A DNA stretch of 22,704 nt, from contig NW_004754927.1 of the NCBI RefSeq assembly GCF_000188695.1, positions 312,892 through 335,595 on the forward strand, in the 5' to 3' direction. The notes below the pieces were generated by a model. It had not been told where the DNA came from, searched no databases, and saw nothing but the letters and a program-made list of their open reading frames with translations. This DNA is from Salpingoeca rosetta. Lineage: Eukaryota; Opisthokonta; Choanoflagellata; Craspedida; Salpingoecidae. Position numbers and translations under genes: made by a program. This document shows positions 1-11,502 of the stretch, piece after piece. How positions within the stretch are numbered: the first letter of the stretch is position 1; each line of letters begins with the position of its first letter.

Positions 1-2427
1 TGACATCACTGCTCACGGGCCACGCACCGCCCTCAAGCGCTTGCACCACGTGTCGAAGGTCCCACACACACGCGCGCCCATCCGTGGTTGTCGTCAGCAG
101 CAAACCGCGTGCATGAGATGCACCGCCACCGCTGCTGTTGTCATCATCGGCGTTGGTGTCGTTGGCTGCATTGATCCACGTCGCCTGCAGCACACACCGC
201 CCTTTGCCATCGCTGCGGCACAAACAGCAGCAACAGAAGCAGAAACGCATTTCGTCGTGAGCGAGTGCGAAGATAACGTGGCGCCTGTGTATGTTTACAA
301 CGTGCGCGGGTGTGTGTGTGCGTGTGGGCATCTCGGTGGCACCTTGATGTGTAGTTGAGGCGAAGCAGATCCCAGAACACGCTGTCGCGAAAACCAACGA
401 CCCTGGTGACGTGCATGGTGATGCAGAAGGTGAGCATGACAATGCTAACATGCACACGCACATATGTACGAAAAAAAAAAAACATCTACGAACATGCAGC
501 AATGCACGCACACACACACACACATGCATGCGCGCGCACGCACGCACGCACGCAACCCCACACCCAACCACGCATACACGCAACCACAAACACACACACA
601 CGCGCGCGCGCGCAACCACGCACCTGATGGATGCATCTGAGAGGGCGATGGCGAGAAGAGCAGTGTGTGTGTTCGCGGGGAGTACAGCAATGGCCATGAC
701 ACGCGCCTCCACGCTCGCGGCAACGGACGGCGGCGGCCAACGGCTGCACACCTCCGCAGACAGCAGCACACGCGCACTGTGTCGTTGGGGATTTACGGTG
801 GTTGGTCGAGGTGAGCAAGGGGGGGGGCATGCATGGACTGTGCGAAATCAAGATGACGCAGCGAAATAAGCCACGCAAACGCATACGCACACATGTGCAT
901 ACACACGCACACACATTCATAGACACAAGCACTCACACGCACACGCACGCGCACGCACACGCACACACAAGCACACAAGCACACGCGCGCGCAAACACAC
1001 GAGGTGGCCTCACGTTGGCTTGCGCGTGGGATCCTTTGTCGCGTGTTGCGCTGCTTTTGACGTCCAGGCTGCAACAGCGCCACCGCCACAACCGGAAAAG
1101 AGGACCAAATGTCCATCAAGACGGCATGATGCAATGCAGCGCACGCCAGAGATGTGATGGCGAAGGAAGCAGTGGAATCGATGCTATTCAATTCGTATGA
1201 TGGCCGCATATGGAAGCAATGCATGTGAGTGTATGTGTGCGTGTGTGTGTGTGTGTGAGTGCGAGTGTGTATGTGCGTGAGTGAGTGAGAAAGTGTGTGT
1301 GCGAAAAAACGACAATCGTCAAAGGCGTGAACAACTCCATGATACACGCACAGCATGAAACATCCTCTGAATTCGTTGCCAACAAAACAAATCAGCTTGT
1401 CAGGCGTGAGCAGTAGCGTCTCACCACCACAGGCCCGCTGCTGCTATGACCATCACCACCGCCATCGTGCAGCGTGGACAGGCCAAGGCGGTTGTCTTCG
1501 CTCCCCGTCACAATTGCCCGCGTGCCATCATCCTGCACACCCGCACGTGTTCACGCGTTGTTCGTGTGTGAATGCAAAGGAGGGCATGCGGGCATGTGAA
1601 CATATGGATATGTTGTGGACATGTGAACGTGTGAGTGTACAGGTGCGTTGATGCGAGCATGCACGTGAACACTTGTACAAGTGGCCTGTCGAGCACGACT
1701 GCATACCCACTCGGCTGCACATCATCCTTGCAATTGTGCATAAAAGTGTAAAATCACAACAAAACACACACCCCGCCCCCAACCACACGCACGCACATGC
1801 GTGGCACTCACAAAGCGGCAGACGTGCACGCAGACGCATTCGCGGCCGTGTCCACCCTCGAGCACACACACGCCACTGTCCGCGGAGTTGCCTGCAAGCA
1901 AGCATATCAGATGGCGTGAGCTCTTTGATTCCTTGTGGAGAAGACATCGACACCAACAGCAGCTGAACCAAAAATTTACACAACCATTCGAGCAACAACA
2001 ATAATGATGCGGTTGCGACACCACCAATACCACCACCAATATCACCACCAATACCACCAATACCACTGCTAGCACCTGGCGGGCGGCGCACAAAGTTGAG
2101 GGCTGCATCCCGGATAAAGACGGCGGCATATCCGTCGTCACCGCTGACTGTCGATGCAAAGTCCCACGAGCGGTGGCCCCCGCCCACGTCATGGCGCAGC
2201 ACCTGCGACCGGTGAGCAGCGCAGGGACACGCGCGGTTGACATGAAGGGCAGTCAACAGGTGGTGGAAAGTGCGTGGTGTGCGGTTAGTGCGAGGGGGGC
2301 AGGTGGGGAGGAAGTGCAAACGGCGCAAACAAGTTGCTCACAGCACGAGGGAGGTGGCATCTACCACATGCATCGACACTACACAGCAAAAAGAACAACT
2401 TAAACAACAACAACAACTTAAACAACT

Positions 2428-2508
<81 letters not shown>

Positions 2509-4277
2509 CGCACACATAGAGGCTCACCTCAAGATGGGTCTGTGCATCCAGGACAACAAGTTCCTGCCGCATAAACCCAACAACAAGCGCGCGAAGGTTC
2601 GCCACGCTGCCAACTACACCGCTGCTGTTGTCATCAGCAGCATTGCCATCATCGTCACCACCACGCGTTGGCGGTGTTTGGGCAAGCACGAGTGCGTTCA
2701 ACCAGCCCATCTGGCGGGACACACGCGCTTTCGTCGCAAGCACGAGCGACACACGTCGACAGCCCTGCCGCATATCATCGTCATCATCGTCACCATCACC
2801 ATCACCATCACCATCACGACTGCTGCTGTGCTGTGCACTCACGTTGAAGATGCAGTAGTACCCATTCCGCCCCGTTGTCACCAGACACACGCGCCCATCT
2901 GCTGTGGGCATGTGCGCAACACTCGTCACAGACTGCTTGCCGTGCGCCTTGAACACTGCGCTCGCTGTTGTGCACACGCGCGCTGGCACCACCGCATCCC
3001 CTGCCGTCGCCGCCGTTGCTGCTGTTGCTCCGGGGTTGAGCTGCTCAGGCTGTTGCGGCGGCTGAGGTGCCGAAGCGGTGCTGTCACCATGACCACCATC
3101 ACCATGACGACTGCTGCAGTTCATGTCAAAGACGCGCACAAACCCCTTTCTGTCGCCGACAACAAGAAGCCGAGAGGGCAGAAGCGCCGCACACTGCACA
3201 TACACGCCCGCATCCACGCGATATTCAAACACACACTCAACACGCACCACGGCCTGCCCTGGTGTTCCCACTGACGCCGTTGTATCACCACCATCACCCA
3301 CGGTGCGTTCGTCATCGCCATCACCATTACCACTGCCATCACGGTCGGCAACGTGCAGTCGCCACACGCGACCACATCCTGCCGTGTATGTGAACAGCAG
3401 AAGCTGTTGCTGCTGCTGCTGCTTACTGACATGTGCTGTTGGCGCTGTGAGCCAGTGCAGCGAGAGTATCTTGCTGTCGTGCGCACGGAATGTGTGCAAG
3501 TGTCCCGCCCTCTCGCTGCACAGTATAACGCGGCCACACACGCTGCAGGACGCGGAAGGGCGATTGTAGTTAGTGTATGTGTGTGTGTGTGAGGTTGTGT
3601 ACGACGGGAATTGTATTTGTGCGCGTGTGAGAGTGTGTAAACGCATATGAGGGTACTCATGAGTGCATTCCACCGCAGTTGTGGCCATGCAATCCTTCTG
3701 TTTCTGATTGCACATGAACACATTGGTGCAATGGTGGCCTACCTTGTTACGGCGAACACATGCGAGGCGGTGGTGGCGGGATGGCCAGGGAATGCGTTCA
3801 TCGCCGTCGGCTTTTGGGTCGCAATGAGGATGTACTTGCGGAGAAGAGGCGAGTGCATCAGCAGCTTCTCTTGCTGCGTCTACACAGGAGGGCGCATGGC
3901 GGTTCGTGCGTGTGAGATGTGATGTGATCACGAGGGCGAGAGGACAACCATCAAAGCAAGCCACCAAATTCACATGAAAGCACGCACACGCACACGCACA
4001 CCATATCAGAACGCAAAATTTTGCATAAACACATGTACATGCACAGATGCATGAACACAACAAGCACACCTCAAAGTTGTAGTGCATGATGTGACCGCTG
4101 TGTGTGCACACAACGACACGCGAACGGTCGAGGAGAGCAGTTGTGCTTGGGGTGATATCCGTGTCCGCTGATGCTGTTGGTGGACGTGGGATCCACTTGC
4201 CGGCGAATGCAGACGTTTCCTGCAGCGCTGCTGGCGAGATGGACCACCGCCACACACTGCCGTCCTCTCCACCTGAT

Positions 4278-4368
<91 letters not shown>

Positions 4369-4660
4369 CACACACACGCACACACGATCGTGAGTGCTGA
4401 CAGCAAATGCGCTGATGGTTGAAGGGTCAGCAACAGCAGCAACAGCAGCTGCAGCAGAAACAAACAGCAACAGCAGCAGTATTGAACCAACACAACATTA
4501 TCGCCATCCACACTGCCAGCACCTGTGATGACGGCCTCGCTGCTGGTATCGGCAATCGCCCACAGCCCGCCCCCGCCGCGGTGGCCACGATACCTGCCAC
4601 CAGCAACGTGCGAATTTGCGTGAGATTGCATGTGTGGGCATACATGTGGAAGCGGGTCGA

Positions 4661-4755
<95 letters not shown>

Positions 4756-7254
4756 CGCGCCCGCGCGCGTGTGTTTGTGCGTGCAAATGGTTCATCTTGT
4801 CTAGTTCTGCCATGGTGTCGCATAGGATGCACGAGTGACGATGATGATCATATCCTGTTCACGAGTGTGCGCGCTGGTGGTTGCACTCACCGCCTGAGAC
4901 GTCGGCCATGGTGATCCCACACGCAGCAGCACCCGTCCTCTCCAGCAGTCAACAGCGCAGTCTCCGTCAGCAGACACCGCCACACGCTGCCAGCATGCAC
5001 ACGAGCGCACAACCACATGTATGACAAGGGTTGTCATGCAGAGGGCGAGACCAGGGGGGTAACCATGTGTCAGCACTTCCAGCACCCAGAAGAGGCACAG
5101 CCGCTACAACCACCACAGCCGCTACAACCACCACCACCAAGACTATAGCAGCTCCAACAACTTCACCTACAACCACCACCCCATGACAGCAACGCACCGC
5201 GATGAGTGACCATAGACCACGACAGAGGCGGCAATTGATTGTGTTTGCGACGTGTGCTCATCTGCGTGCGCCCATTTGGGAGGAAGCATCCACACCCGCG
5301 CACTGCGATCATCACTCACGCTACACAGCTTGTCGCCTGCAACGTTGGCGGTGGCGGTTGCGGTTGCGTGCGTGGTTGAGAGTCGGTGGGAAGGAGGTGG
5401 TGTTCATGCAAGTGGAGAGCGCGCCTACTGCAGTCCACACCACACAGAGACAGTACACACACACACACGCACGCACACGCACACGCACACACACGCACAG
5501 CACACGCGTACACACGTGCACACACACACACACATACACACACTGTGCACACATAGACACAAACGTACCCGATGGCGAGAAGCAGACGTTGAAGATGACG
5601 CCGTCGTGCCCATCCAGACACACGCGCGCGGGCACGATGCGCTCCTCTGTATTGCGGTGGCGGGTGTTTGGCAAGCGCCACAGCCGCACCTGCTGGAAAA
5701 TGGTCCCTGCCGTGGTGTGCATGGCCAATTGAGGGCGTCAGGGCCACCCAAAGTGAAATCAAGAACGTGATTGTGCGCTGGATTGTATGTGCAGCGTACA
5801 AGCGTTGCAAGGATGCGGCTGGTGCGTTATTTGTGTTGTTACACAACACATAGCACGTCGAACATGTGTAGGGTTGTATGTGCATGCAACTGTGGTTGGA
5901 TGTACGTGGAAATGTGGTTGAATGTGTGTGAGTGTGAATGTGAATGTGAATATGTGCGTGTGTGTGTGTGTGTGCGTGCGTGTGTGTGTGTGTGTGTACC
6001 TGATGCGACGGCGGTGATGTTTGTGCCGTAGTCGTGCAAGCCAGCAGAGTACAACAGGCAAGCCGTGTCTCCACGAAACGCCACCGCTTCCTCCCACTGG
6101 CCCAGTGTTGTGCATGGTATACATGAGACAGCGCATCAGTGCAATAGGCAGGGAGATGGTGTGTGAGTGAGTGTGTGTGTGCGCGCGTGTGCAAAACAGA
6201 GAGAGGGAGAGAGGAGGGAGAGCGAGAGAGAGAGAGGGAGACTTCGTATCTTGTGATGGTATCCAAGCCTCGCCCCAGACGCGTCAGCAGTTGAGCGTGT
6301 GGTGCTCGAGTGCAATGGATGGGCGATGAGATGCAATCCCTCACATCATGCCAGGCAAGAATGCGCGACCCACCTGTGGGGATTCGCAGACGGGGGCGTG
6401 GAGGACCTGAACATGGTTGTGGGCCAGCACGACAATGAGCTCGAGCAGGTCGGGCCGAGATTCCTGTTGCTCAGCGGACGCTTTGTGCTTGATGCGACGA
6501 CACGAGGCCGTCCACATGCGATCGCGCAGCGTAATGTTGGACACGCACACGAGCTGCTTTACGCCAGTGTATCTCAGCGTTGCCACCTCCTTACTGCCAA
6601 AGCACACCACATGGTCCTTGTCTGGGAAGGAAAACCCAAACACGCTGCCAATTCGAAATACCTGGTTTTGGTGTGTATGTATGCGCGTGTGTGTGCGGTG
6701 CGGGTTGTGTGTTGTGTGAATGTGTGCGTGTGTATGCGCGTGCGTGGTGCGTGTGATGTGTGATGTTGTGCATGCAATGAGCAGATGATGCAGTGCCACA
6801 TGCGTTTTCAGCACAGATGGCGCTGACGGGCTTGACAACATTGTGGTTGCAGCTTGACTGGTTACTGAGGTTGTTGCACGGACACTACATACGCAAAGCA
6901 ACATAACAGCTGCAGACACACACGCACACACGCACACACGCACACACACGCACACACGCACACACGCACACACGCACACACGCACTCACACGCACATACA
7001 AACACGCACACACACGCACACACACGCGCGCGCACACACGCACACACGCGCGCGCACACACGCACACACACGCGCGCACACACGCACACACACGCACACA
7101 CCTCCTTGGCATAGATGACGGAGTGTGATCCTGCATCGAGCACCTTCACGGCGCAGCCGCAGCCAACAAAGACGAGGCCGTTATCCTCTGCCAGGGCTGT
7201 CACTGGTGCGGTCAGCGCGCACGCTGTGGTGGTTGTCGCGCATCGCTCGCCCAT
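1..7254 (-). CDS. WDR6: WDR6/Trm734-like WD40 protein (3' end off left edge)
   Basis: WD40 scaffold. In animals and yeast, WDR6/Trm734 pairs with the FTSJ1/Trm7 methyltransferase for 2'-O-methylation of tRNA wobble position 34 in the cytoplasm. Phase-consistent exons (high to low): 7254-7102, 6661-6374, 6096-6000, 5706-5569, 5336-5198, 4986-4891, 4593-4523, 4272-4070, 3879-3743, 3542-2528, 2202-2076, 1891-1812, 1532-1425, then probably 1068-1001 (or 1183-1001), 776-624, 381-343 and 212-1. Start ATG is at 7254. Family landmarks include [50 protein letters not shown] (about residues 786-794), IVTGSEDN and DGRACVWDL. The first 13 exons give 884 residues, and about 1040 lie in the window (human protein about 1120). 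The exon at 3542-2528 carries a short polyQ and an Asp/Gly-rich loop. The part between 1424 and 777 is poorly resolved. The family assignment is firm; individual junctions are inferred. Confidence 0.87.
483..620. repeat. (CA)n/(CG)n alternating purine-pyrimidine tract
   Basis: Imperfect CA array ending in a run of CG dinucleotides (about 601-613), inside the WDR6 intron 623-382. On the coding strand it is GT-rich just after the donor. Long alternating CA/CG tracts can adopt Z-DNA; this is inferred from composition. Confidence 0.85.
889..992. repeat. Imperfect (CA)n tract
   Basis: CA array with CG interruptions in the WDR6 intron between exons 1068-1001 and 776-624. On the coding strand it reads GT from the donor onward. 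Confidence 0.85.
1222..1297. repeat. (GT)n/(GTGA)n tract
   Basis: GT-rich array with GTGA units in the poorly resolved WDR6 stretch 777-1424. On the coding strand it is (CA)n and looks intronic. Confidence 0.8.
2404..2508. repeat. (CAA)n trinucleotide array
   Basis: About 25 near-perfect CAA units from about 2430, with shorter AACTTAAAC-separated units before it. It sits in the WDR6 intron 2527-2203, reading TTG on the coding strand. It would encode a poly-Leu run in the frame of the upstream exon if retained. Confidence 0.95.
4278..4386. repeat. (CA)n microsatellite
   Basis: Nearly perfect CA array of about 100 bases in the WDR6 intron 4522-4273, lying as (TG)n directly before the acceptor on the coding strand. 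Confidence 0.97.
4661..4752. repeat. (GT)n microsatellite
   Basis: Nearly perfect GT array of about 90 bases in the WDR6 intron 4890-4594; (CA)n on the coding strand. With the CA array at 4278-4386 it makes two long opposite-sense repeats flanking the small exon 4593-4523. Confidence 0.97.
5455..5545. repeat. Imperfect (CA)n tract
   Basis: CA array with CG interruptions in the WDR6 intron 5568-5337, GT-rich just downstream of the donor on the coding strand. Confidence 0.88.
5924..5998. repeat. (GT)n tract
   Basis: GTGAAT units grading into GT dinucleotides in the WDR6 intron 5999-5707, starting as (AC)n at the donor on the coding strand. Confidence 0.88.
6918..7101. repeat. Long imperfect (CA)n tract
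   Basis: About 180 bases of CACACG-type repeat at the 5' end of WDR6 intron 1. On the coding strand it starts as GTGTGTGC directly from the donor. Confidence 0.93.
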
Positions 7255-7544
7255 CGTGTGTTGTTACCTTGTCCGGGTGGTGAAATTAGCGATATCTTGC
7301 ATAAATGCTCCGCGTACAGCCCTTTGCGTTCTGTGTTGGCAGCGCCCCTCCCCCTTCCCCGAAATTTTATCTCATGCCAGCTGTGCACCTTGGCCTTGCG
7401 CCTTGCTCCTGTGCTTTCTGCGATTGTACGCAGTGTTCACTTTCCCGCCACACAGCAGTCGCAGTGCACCGCTTTGCTTGTTGCCTGTTGGTCTTGACAC
7501 CTCCCCCTCCTATCTCCACCACCAACCTCTCTCCGACAGCAACC
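7255..7544. promoter_or_regulatory. Divergent intergenic region, WDR6 / villin
   Basis: These 290 bases separate two start codons pointing away from each other: WDR6 ATG at 7254 on minus, villin ATG at 7545 on plus. The region must hold both 5' leaders and probably a shared bidirectional promoter. The villin side is pyrimidine-rich from about 7330 onward. An AT-richer patch lies at about 7283-7310. I see no convincing TATA box. A CGACAG at about 7534-7539 just before the villin ATG resembles a splice acceptor, so an intron in the villin 5' UTR is possible. Confidence 0.45.
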
Positions 7545-8241
7545 ATGGGTAAGGTCAACGGACTGCCACTGTATCGTGTGGACATGAAAGGCTTGTGTGT
7601 AGGGGTGTGGGTGGGTAAGACTGAGAGACTGAGAGAGAGAGAGCGCGCGCGGGGGGGTGGGGTCTTTTTCTGTGGACGAAGAGGTCGTTGTGATCGACGA
7701 TGGGTTGTCTGCGATCTGCGTTTGTTTGTGTTTTTAATGAAGGGGCGACTCTGCACCAATTGAGCATGGCGTGCTCCGTTGTTCCGATTCCAGAGGAAAA
7801 CAGCGACTTGAAAGCTACCAGTGCATCTCACGTTCTGCGGATGTGCACGTTGTCGCTTCTTTGCCGTTTCTCTGTTTGTTTGTTTCCTACCAGGTTACGA
7901 GGCTCCCAAGGGTGTTCCCACCGTCTTCGACCCCAGCTTCACCGGCGTCGGCCAGAAGCCCGGTCTTGAGATCTGGCGCGTGGAGAAGCTTGCCGTCGTC
8001 AAGAAGAACAAGGACGACAAGGCACACAAGGGCGAGCTCCACGAGGGCGATGCCTACATCATCCTCCAGACCAAGGTGTGTGTGTGTGTGTGTTCGTGTG
8101 CGTGTGAGCGTGCCGCTTTTGTGTGTTCGTGTGAGATCTGGTGCTATTGTTTTGTATTGGCGTTTTTCGTCTGTTCTGCCGCTGCCTGCACTTGGAAACA
8201 CAGGCACACACGCACATCCACATACGCACGCACACACACAC

Positions 8242-8281
<40 letters not shown>

Positions 8282-9413
8282 CAACGTGCATGCACGAAAA
8301 CCGACGACCGACGATGCATGTGCACAATTATCTCGACTCAACCACCCACCCCCCTCTTCAACACACCGAAACAGGAGGTGCATGGTGCGCTTCAGCGCAA
8401 CATCTTCTTCTGGCTCGGCAAGGACTCCAGCCAGGATGAGCAGGGCGTGGCCGCGTACAAGACGGTCGAGCTCGACCAGTCGCTCGGCGATGAGCCCGTG
8501 CAGCATCGCGAGGTGCAGAACCACGAGTCGGACGAGTTCCTCGGCCTCTTCAAGAACGGCCTGCGCTACCTCGAGGGCGGTGTCGCCACCGGCTTCCGCC
8601 ACGTCGACCGCGACGCCTACGAGACGCGCCTCCTGCACATCAAGGGCCGCCGCAACATCCGCGTGTCCCAGGTCAAGCTCGACCCAAGCAGCATGAACGA
8701 GGGCGACGTGTTCGTGCTCGATGCCGGCAAGGACATCTTCCAGTGGAACGGCAAGGGCGCCAGCCGCGTGGAGAAGTCCAAGGCCCTCGAGGTCACCAAA
8801 CGCATCCGCGACGAGGAGCGCGGTGGCAAGGCCAAGATCCACCTCATCGACCAGGGCAAGGACGACGACTCCCTGTTCTGGGAGAAGTTTGGCGTGAGCA
8901 AGCCCACGCGCATCAAGTCCGCCGAGGAGGGTGGCGATGACGCCAAGNNNNNNNNNNNNNNNNNNNNNNNNNNNNNNNNNNNNNNNNNNNNNNNNNNNNN
9001 NNNNNNNNNNNNNNNNNNNNNNNNNNNNNNNNNNNNNNNNNNNNNNNACCACACCCCTGTCACTCGCGTTGTTGAGGGTGGCGAGACGCCGCTGTTCAAG
9101 CAGAACTTCCCCGGCTGGAAGGAGGCCAACGCCCTCCTCCCTGGCCAGACCGGCATCCGCAAGAAGAAGTTCATCAAGCGCCAGTTCTCTGCCGCTACCC
9201 TTCACAGCGCGGTGCGTGCACGTGGTTGTACATGTGTGAGCGTTTAGACGTGCCTTGCGTCGTCGGAATGGCGTACTCTTGTTGTTGTCATTATTCTCTT
9301 GCACCCACGATGCTCGCTCGTACTTTCATTCGTTGCTTTCGCGCTTTCATCATCCACACACACGCACACACACGCTCACACACACACACACACACACGCT
9401 CACACGCACACGC

Positions 9414-9448
<35 letters not shown>

Positions 9449-11056
9449 CACTCACATGCTTACTCACCCTTGCTTTGTCACCATCAAACAGGGTGAGCGC
9501 CAGAAGGCGAACCTTCCGGATGACGGCAAGGGCAAGCTCGAGGTGTGGCGCATCGAGAACTTTGAGATGGCGCCTGTGCCCAAGGACCAGCACGGCCACT
9601 TCTACTCTGGCGACTCGTATGTGATGCTGTACACGTACCTGCGCAACAGCAAGGAGGAGTACATCATCTACTTCTGGCAGGGCAACAAGTCGTCCCAGGA
9701 CGAGCGCGGCGCCTCTGCCAAGCACGCCGTCGACCTCGACGACCAGTACGGCGGCGCCCCCGTGCAGGTGCGCGTGGTGCAGAACAAGGAGCCCCCACAC
9801 TTCTACCTCGTCATGAAGCAGTTTGGCGGCATGGTTGTGCATGAGGGCGGCCACGCCTCTGGCTGGAAGAACGTCGACGACAAGGACTCGTACGACACGG
9901 ACGGCACCCGCCTGTTCCAGGTCCGCGGCACCAACGAGTGGAACACGCGCGCCATCCAGGTTGACGAGGAGCCCAAGTCCCTCAACTCTGGCGACGTCTT
10001 CATTCTTGAGACCCCGCAGAACGTCTTCCTGTGGTACGGCAAGGGCTGCACCGGTGACGAGCGCGAGTACGCCAAGCAGATTGTCAAGCGCGTGTGCCCC
10101 AAGCGCGGCGCCAGCTTTGAGGCCATCACCGAGGGCCAGGAGCCCAAGGAGTTCTGGCAGGGTCTTGGCTGGGACATTGACACACAGGGCCGCCCCACCT
10201 ACGCCGAGTTCAAGGAGCAGGCCATCCAGGAGTACCACGAGCCCCGCCTGTTCCAGTGCAGTAACGCCCGCGGCTACTTCTACGTCGAGGAGATCTTCGA
10301 CTTTGATCAGAACGTGAGGGCTGCCGCTGCTGCTGTTGTTGTTGTTGCTGTTTGAGTTACTTTTCTCTCAATGTGCCATTTGCTTTGCGTCCATATTGTT
10401 GGAAACCTTGTTGCTGTTTCATGCCTGGCACATCCGAGTGCTGCGCAACACACGTTTCTCCTTATCCCCTCACACTTGGCACCATCGCCCTCTTCCTTTC
10501 ATCACACCAATCTCTCACAACACACACTTTCACACCATGATAGGATCTGATTGAGGACGATGTGATGCTGCTGGACACCTACTTTGAGGTGTTTGTGTGG
10601 ATTGGCCAGAACGCCAACCCCGAGGAGAAGAAGGGCGCGCTGCAGGCTGCCGTCGACTACGTCAAGACAGATCCCTCTGGCCGCACCGTCGACGACACGT
10701 GCATCATGCAGATCAAGCAGGGCTTTGAGCCAACCAACTTCCGCTGCCACTTCCACGCGTGGGACGACGACATGTGGTCCAAGGGCATGAGCTACGAGGA
10801 GCTCAAGGCCAAGCTTGGCAGCGAGGTTGAGGGCGTCGACGCCATGGCTGCGCTCGACGAGTGGTCTGGCAACAAGAAGTACCCCTATGAGCTGCTGCGC
10901 GATGGTCCCGTGCCGGAGACGGTCGACGTCACCGCCAAGGAGCAGTACCTCGAGGACGAGGAGTTTGAGAAGATCTTCAAGATGACGCGCGCAGAGTTCA
11001 ACGCCCTGCCCAAGTGGAAGCAGAACGGCAAGAAGAAGGAGGTCAAGCTCTTCTGA
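7545..11056 (+). CDS. Villin-like actin-binding protein (six gelsolin repeats plus headpiece)
   Basis: Actin-filament severing, capping or bundling protein of the villin/gelsolin family, cytoplasmic. Exons: 7545-7548 (ATGG), 7894-8075, 8375-9211 (containing the 100-N gap), 9492-10313 and 10544-11056 (TGA 11054-11056), all phase-consistent. Gelsolin repeats: G1 from about residue 27 (LEIWRVEKL, HEGDAYIIL), G2 from about 145 (ETRLLHIKGRRN), G3 mostly in the gap with its tail seen (VEGGETPLFKQNF), G4 from about 357 (LEVWRIENF, FYSGDSYVMLY), G5 from about 480 (TRLFQVRG) and G6 from about 591 (RLFQCSNARG, DDVMLLDTYFEVFVWIG). A villin headpiece ends the protein (DEEFEKIF, LPKWKQNGKKKEVKLF). The stitched length is 785 residues counting the N codons; villins are about 820, so the gap is under-sized. 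The headpiece separates this from plain gelsolin or severin. The first exon is the least certain part; an alternative is extension to about 7577 with a GTGTGG donor. Confidence 0.93.
8076..8278 (+). repeat. (GT)n and (CA)n(CT)n arms of one villin intron
   Basis: A GT array runs from the donor (8076-8108) and a CA then CT array lies downstream (8203-8278). The GU and CA arms are complementary in the transcript. Confidence 0.9.
8948..9047. other. Assembly gap (100 N) inside villin exon 3
   Basis: Exactly 100 N, a conventional placeholder for a gap of unknown size. It falls between the end of G2 and the tail of G3. A G3 core needs roughly 85 residues (about 255 bases) here, so the true gap is probably longer and may hold an intron. 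The reading frame either side agrees only because the placeholder happens to fit. Confidence 0.98.
9356..9452 (+). repeat. (CA)n tract
   Basis: CA array with CT interruptions in the acceptor half of the villin intron 9212-9491. Confidence 0.9.
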
Positions 11057-11447
11057 GCATGAGGAGAAGAGAAAAGGGACTCCGTGTTTCTGTCTACTCT
11101 TTGTTGTGCGTCTGTCCTTGTCGTTGTGTCCCCTGACTCTGCCGCTTCACGTTGCGATGCGCTGACATGAAGTGGGCGAGAGTGTGCTTTTGCGTGTGGC
11201 CTGCTTTATCCGTTCTCCCCGAGCGCCAGCGCTGCTGCTGTGCCTTGCCATTGCGTATGCTTTTTCTTGATGACGTGCTGCCGTCCCACACAGCACTCCC
11301 ATAGATTCTTTCATCAAACAGACATCACTTTCACACCAGCAGGCTGGCATTGGTCAGTTTATTGATCGCATCAAGAAGGTTTCATTTCACTTGGCACAGA
11401 GGGGGGGGGGGGGAGAGGAGACGGAAGCAAGAACACACAGACACACA

Positions 11448-11501
<54 letters not shown>
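11057..11501. other. Convergent intergenic region, villin / RABGGTB 3' ends
   Basis: These 445 bases lie between the villin stop (11056) and the RABGGTB stop (11502-11504 on minus) and must contain both 3' UTRs. I see no AATAAA on either strand. From 11401 the stretch is a G run followed by (CA)n reaching the RABGGTB stop codon. No coding signal is visible. Confidence 0.6.
11401..11500. repeat. G run followed by (CA)n
   Basis: A run of 12-13 G at about 11401, an A/G spacer, then CA repeat to 11500. On minus the (TG)n begins only two bases after the RABGGTB stop codon, so it would be the start of that 3' UTR. Confidence 0.93.

Positions 11502-11502
<1 letters not shown>

Noticed and set aside
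4071..4832. Several ORFs made of His-Thr or Cys-Val repeats
   Set aside because: Direct translation of (CA)n and (GT)n arrays; such ORFs appear at every microsatellite in the window.
6918..7101. Regular repeat array considered as a CRISPR
   Set aside because: It is an imperfect CA/CG dinucleotide array with no unique spacers, in a eukaryotic intron.
8144..9304. Long minus-strand ORF across the villin exon (386 codons including N)
   Set aside because: It is the antisense shadow of a GC-rich coding exon, crosses the N gap, and reads as Leu/Val/Ala-rich sequence without any recognisable domain.
9414..10238. 274-codon minus-strand ORF opposite villin exon 4
   Set aside because: Antisense of strongly conserved gelsolin repeats; composition follows from codon bias on the other strand.
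7545..11056. Gelsolin or severin as the name for this gene
   Set aside because: Six repeats plus a C-terminal headpiece with the WKQ...KKE..LF ending define villin; severin has three repeats and gelsolin lacks a headpiece.
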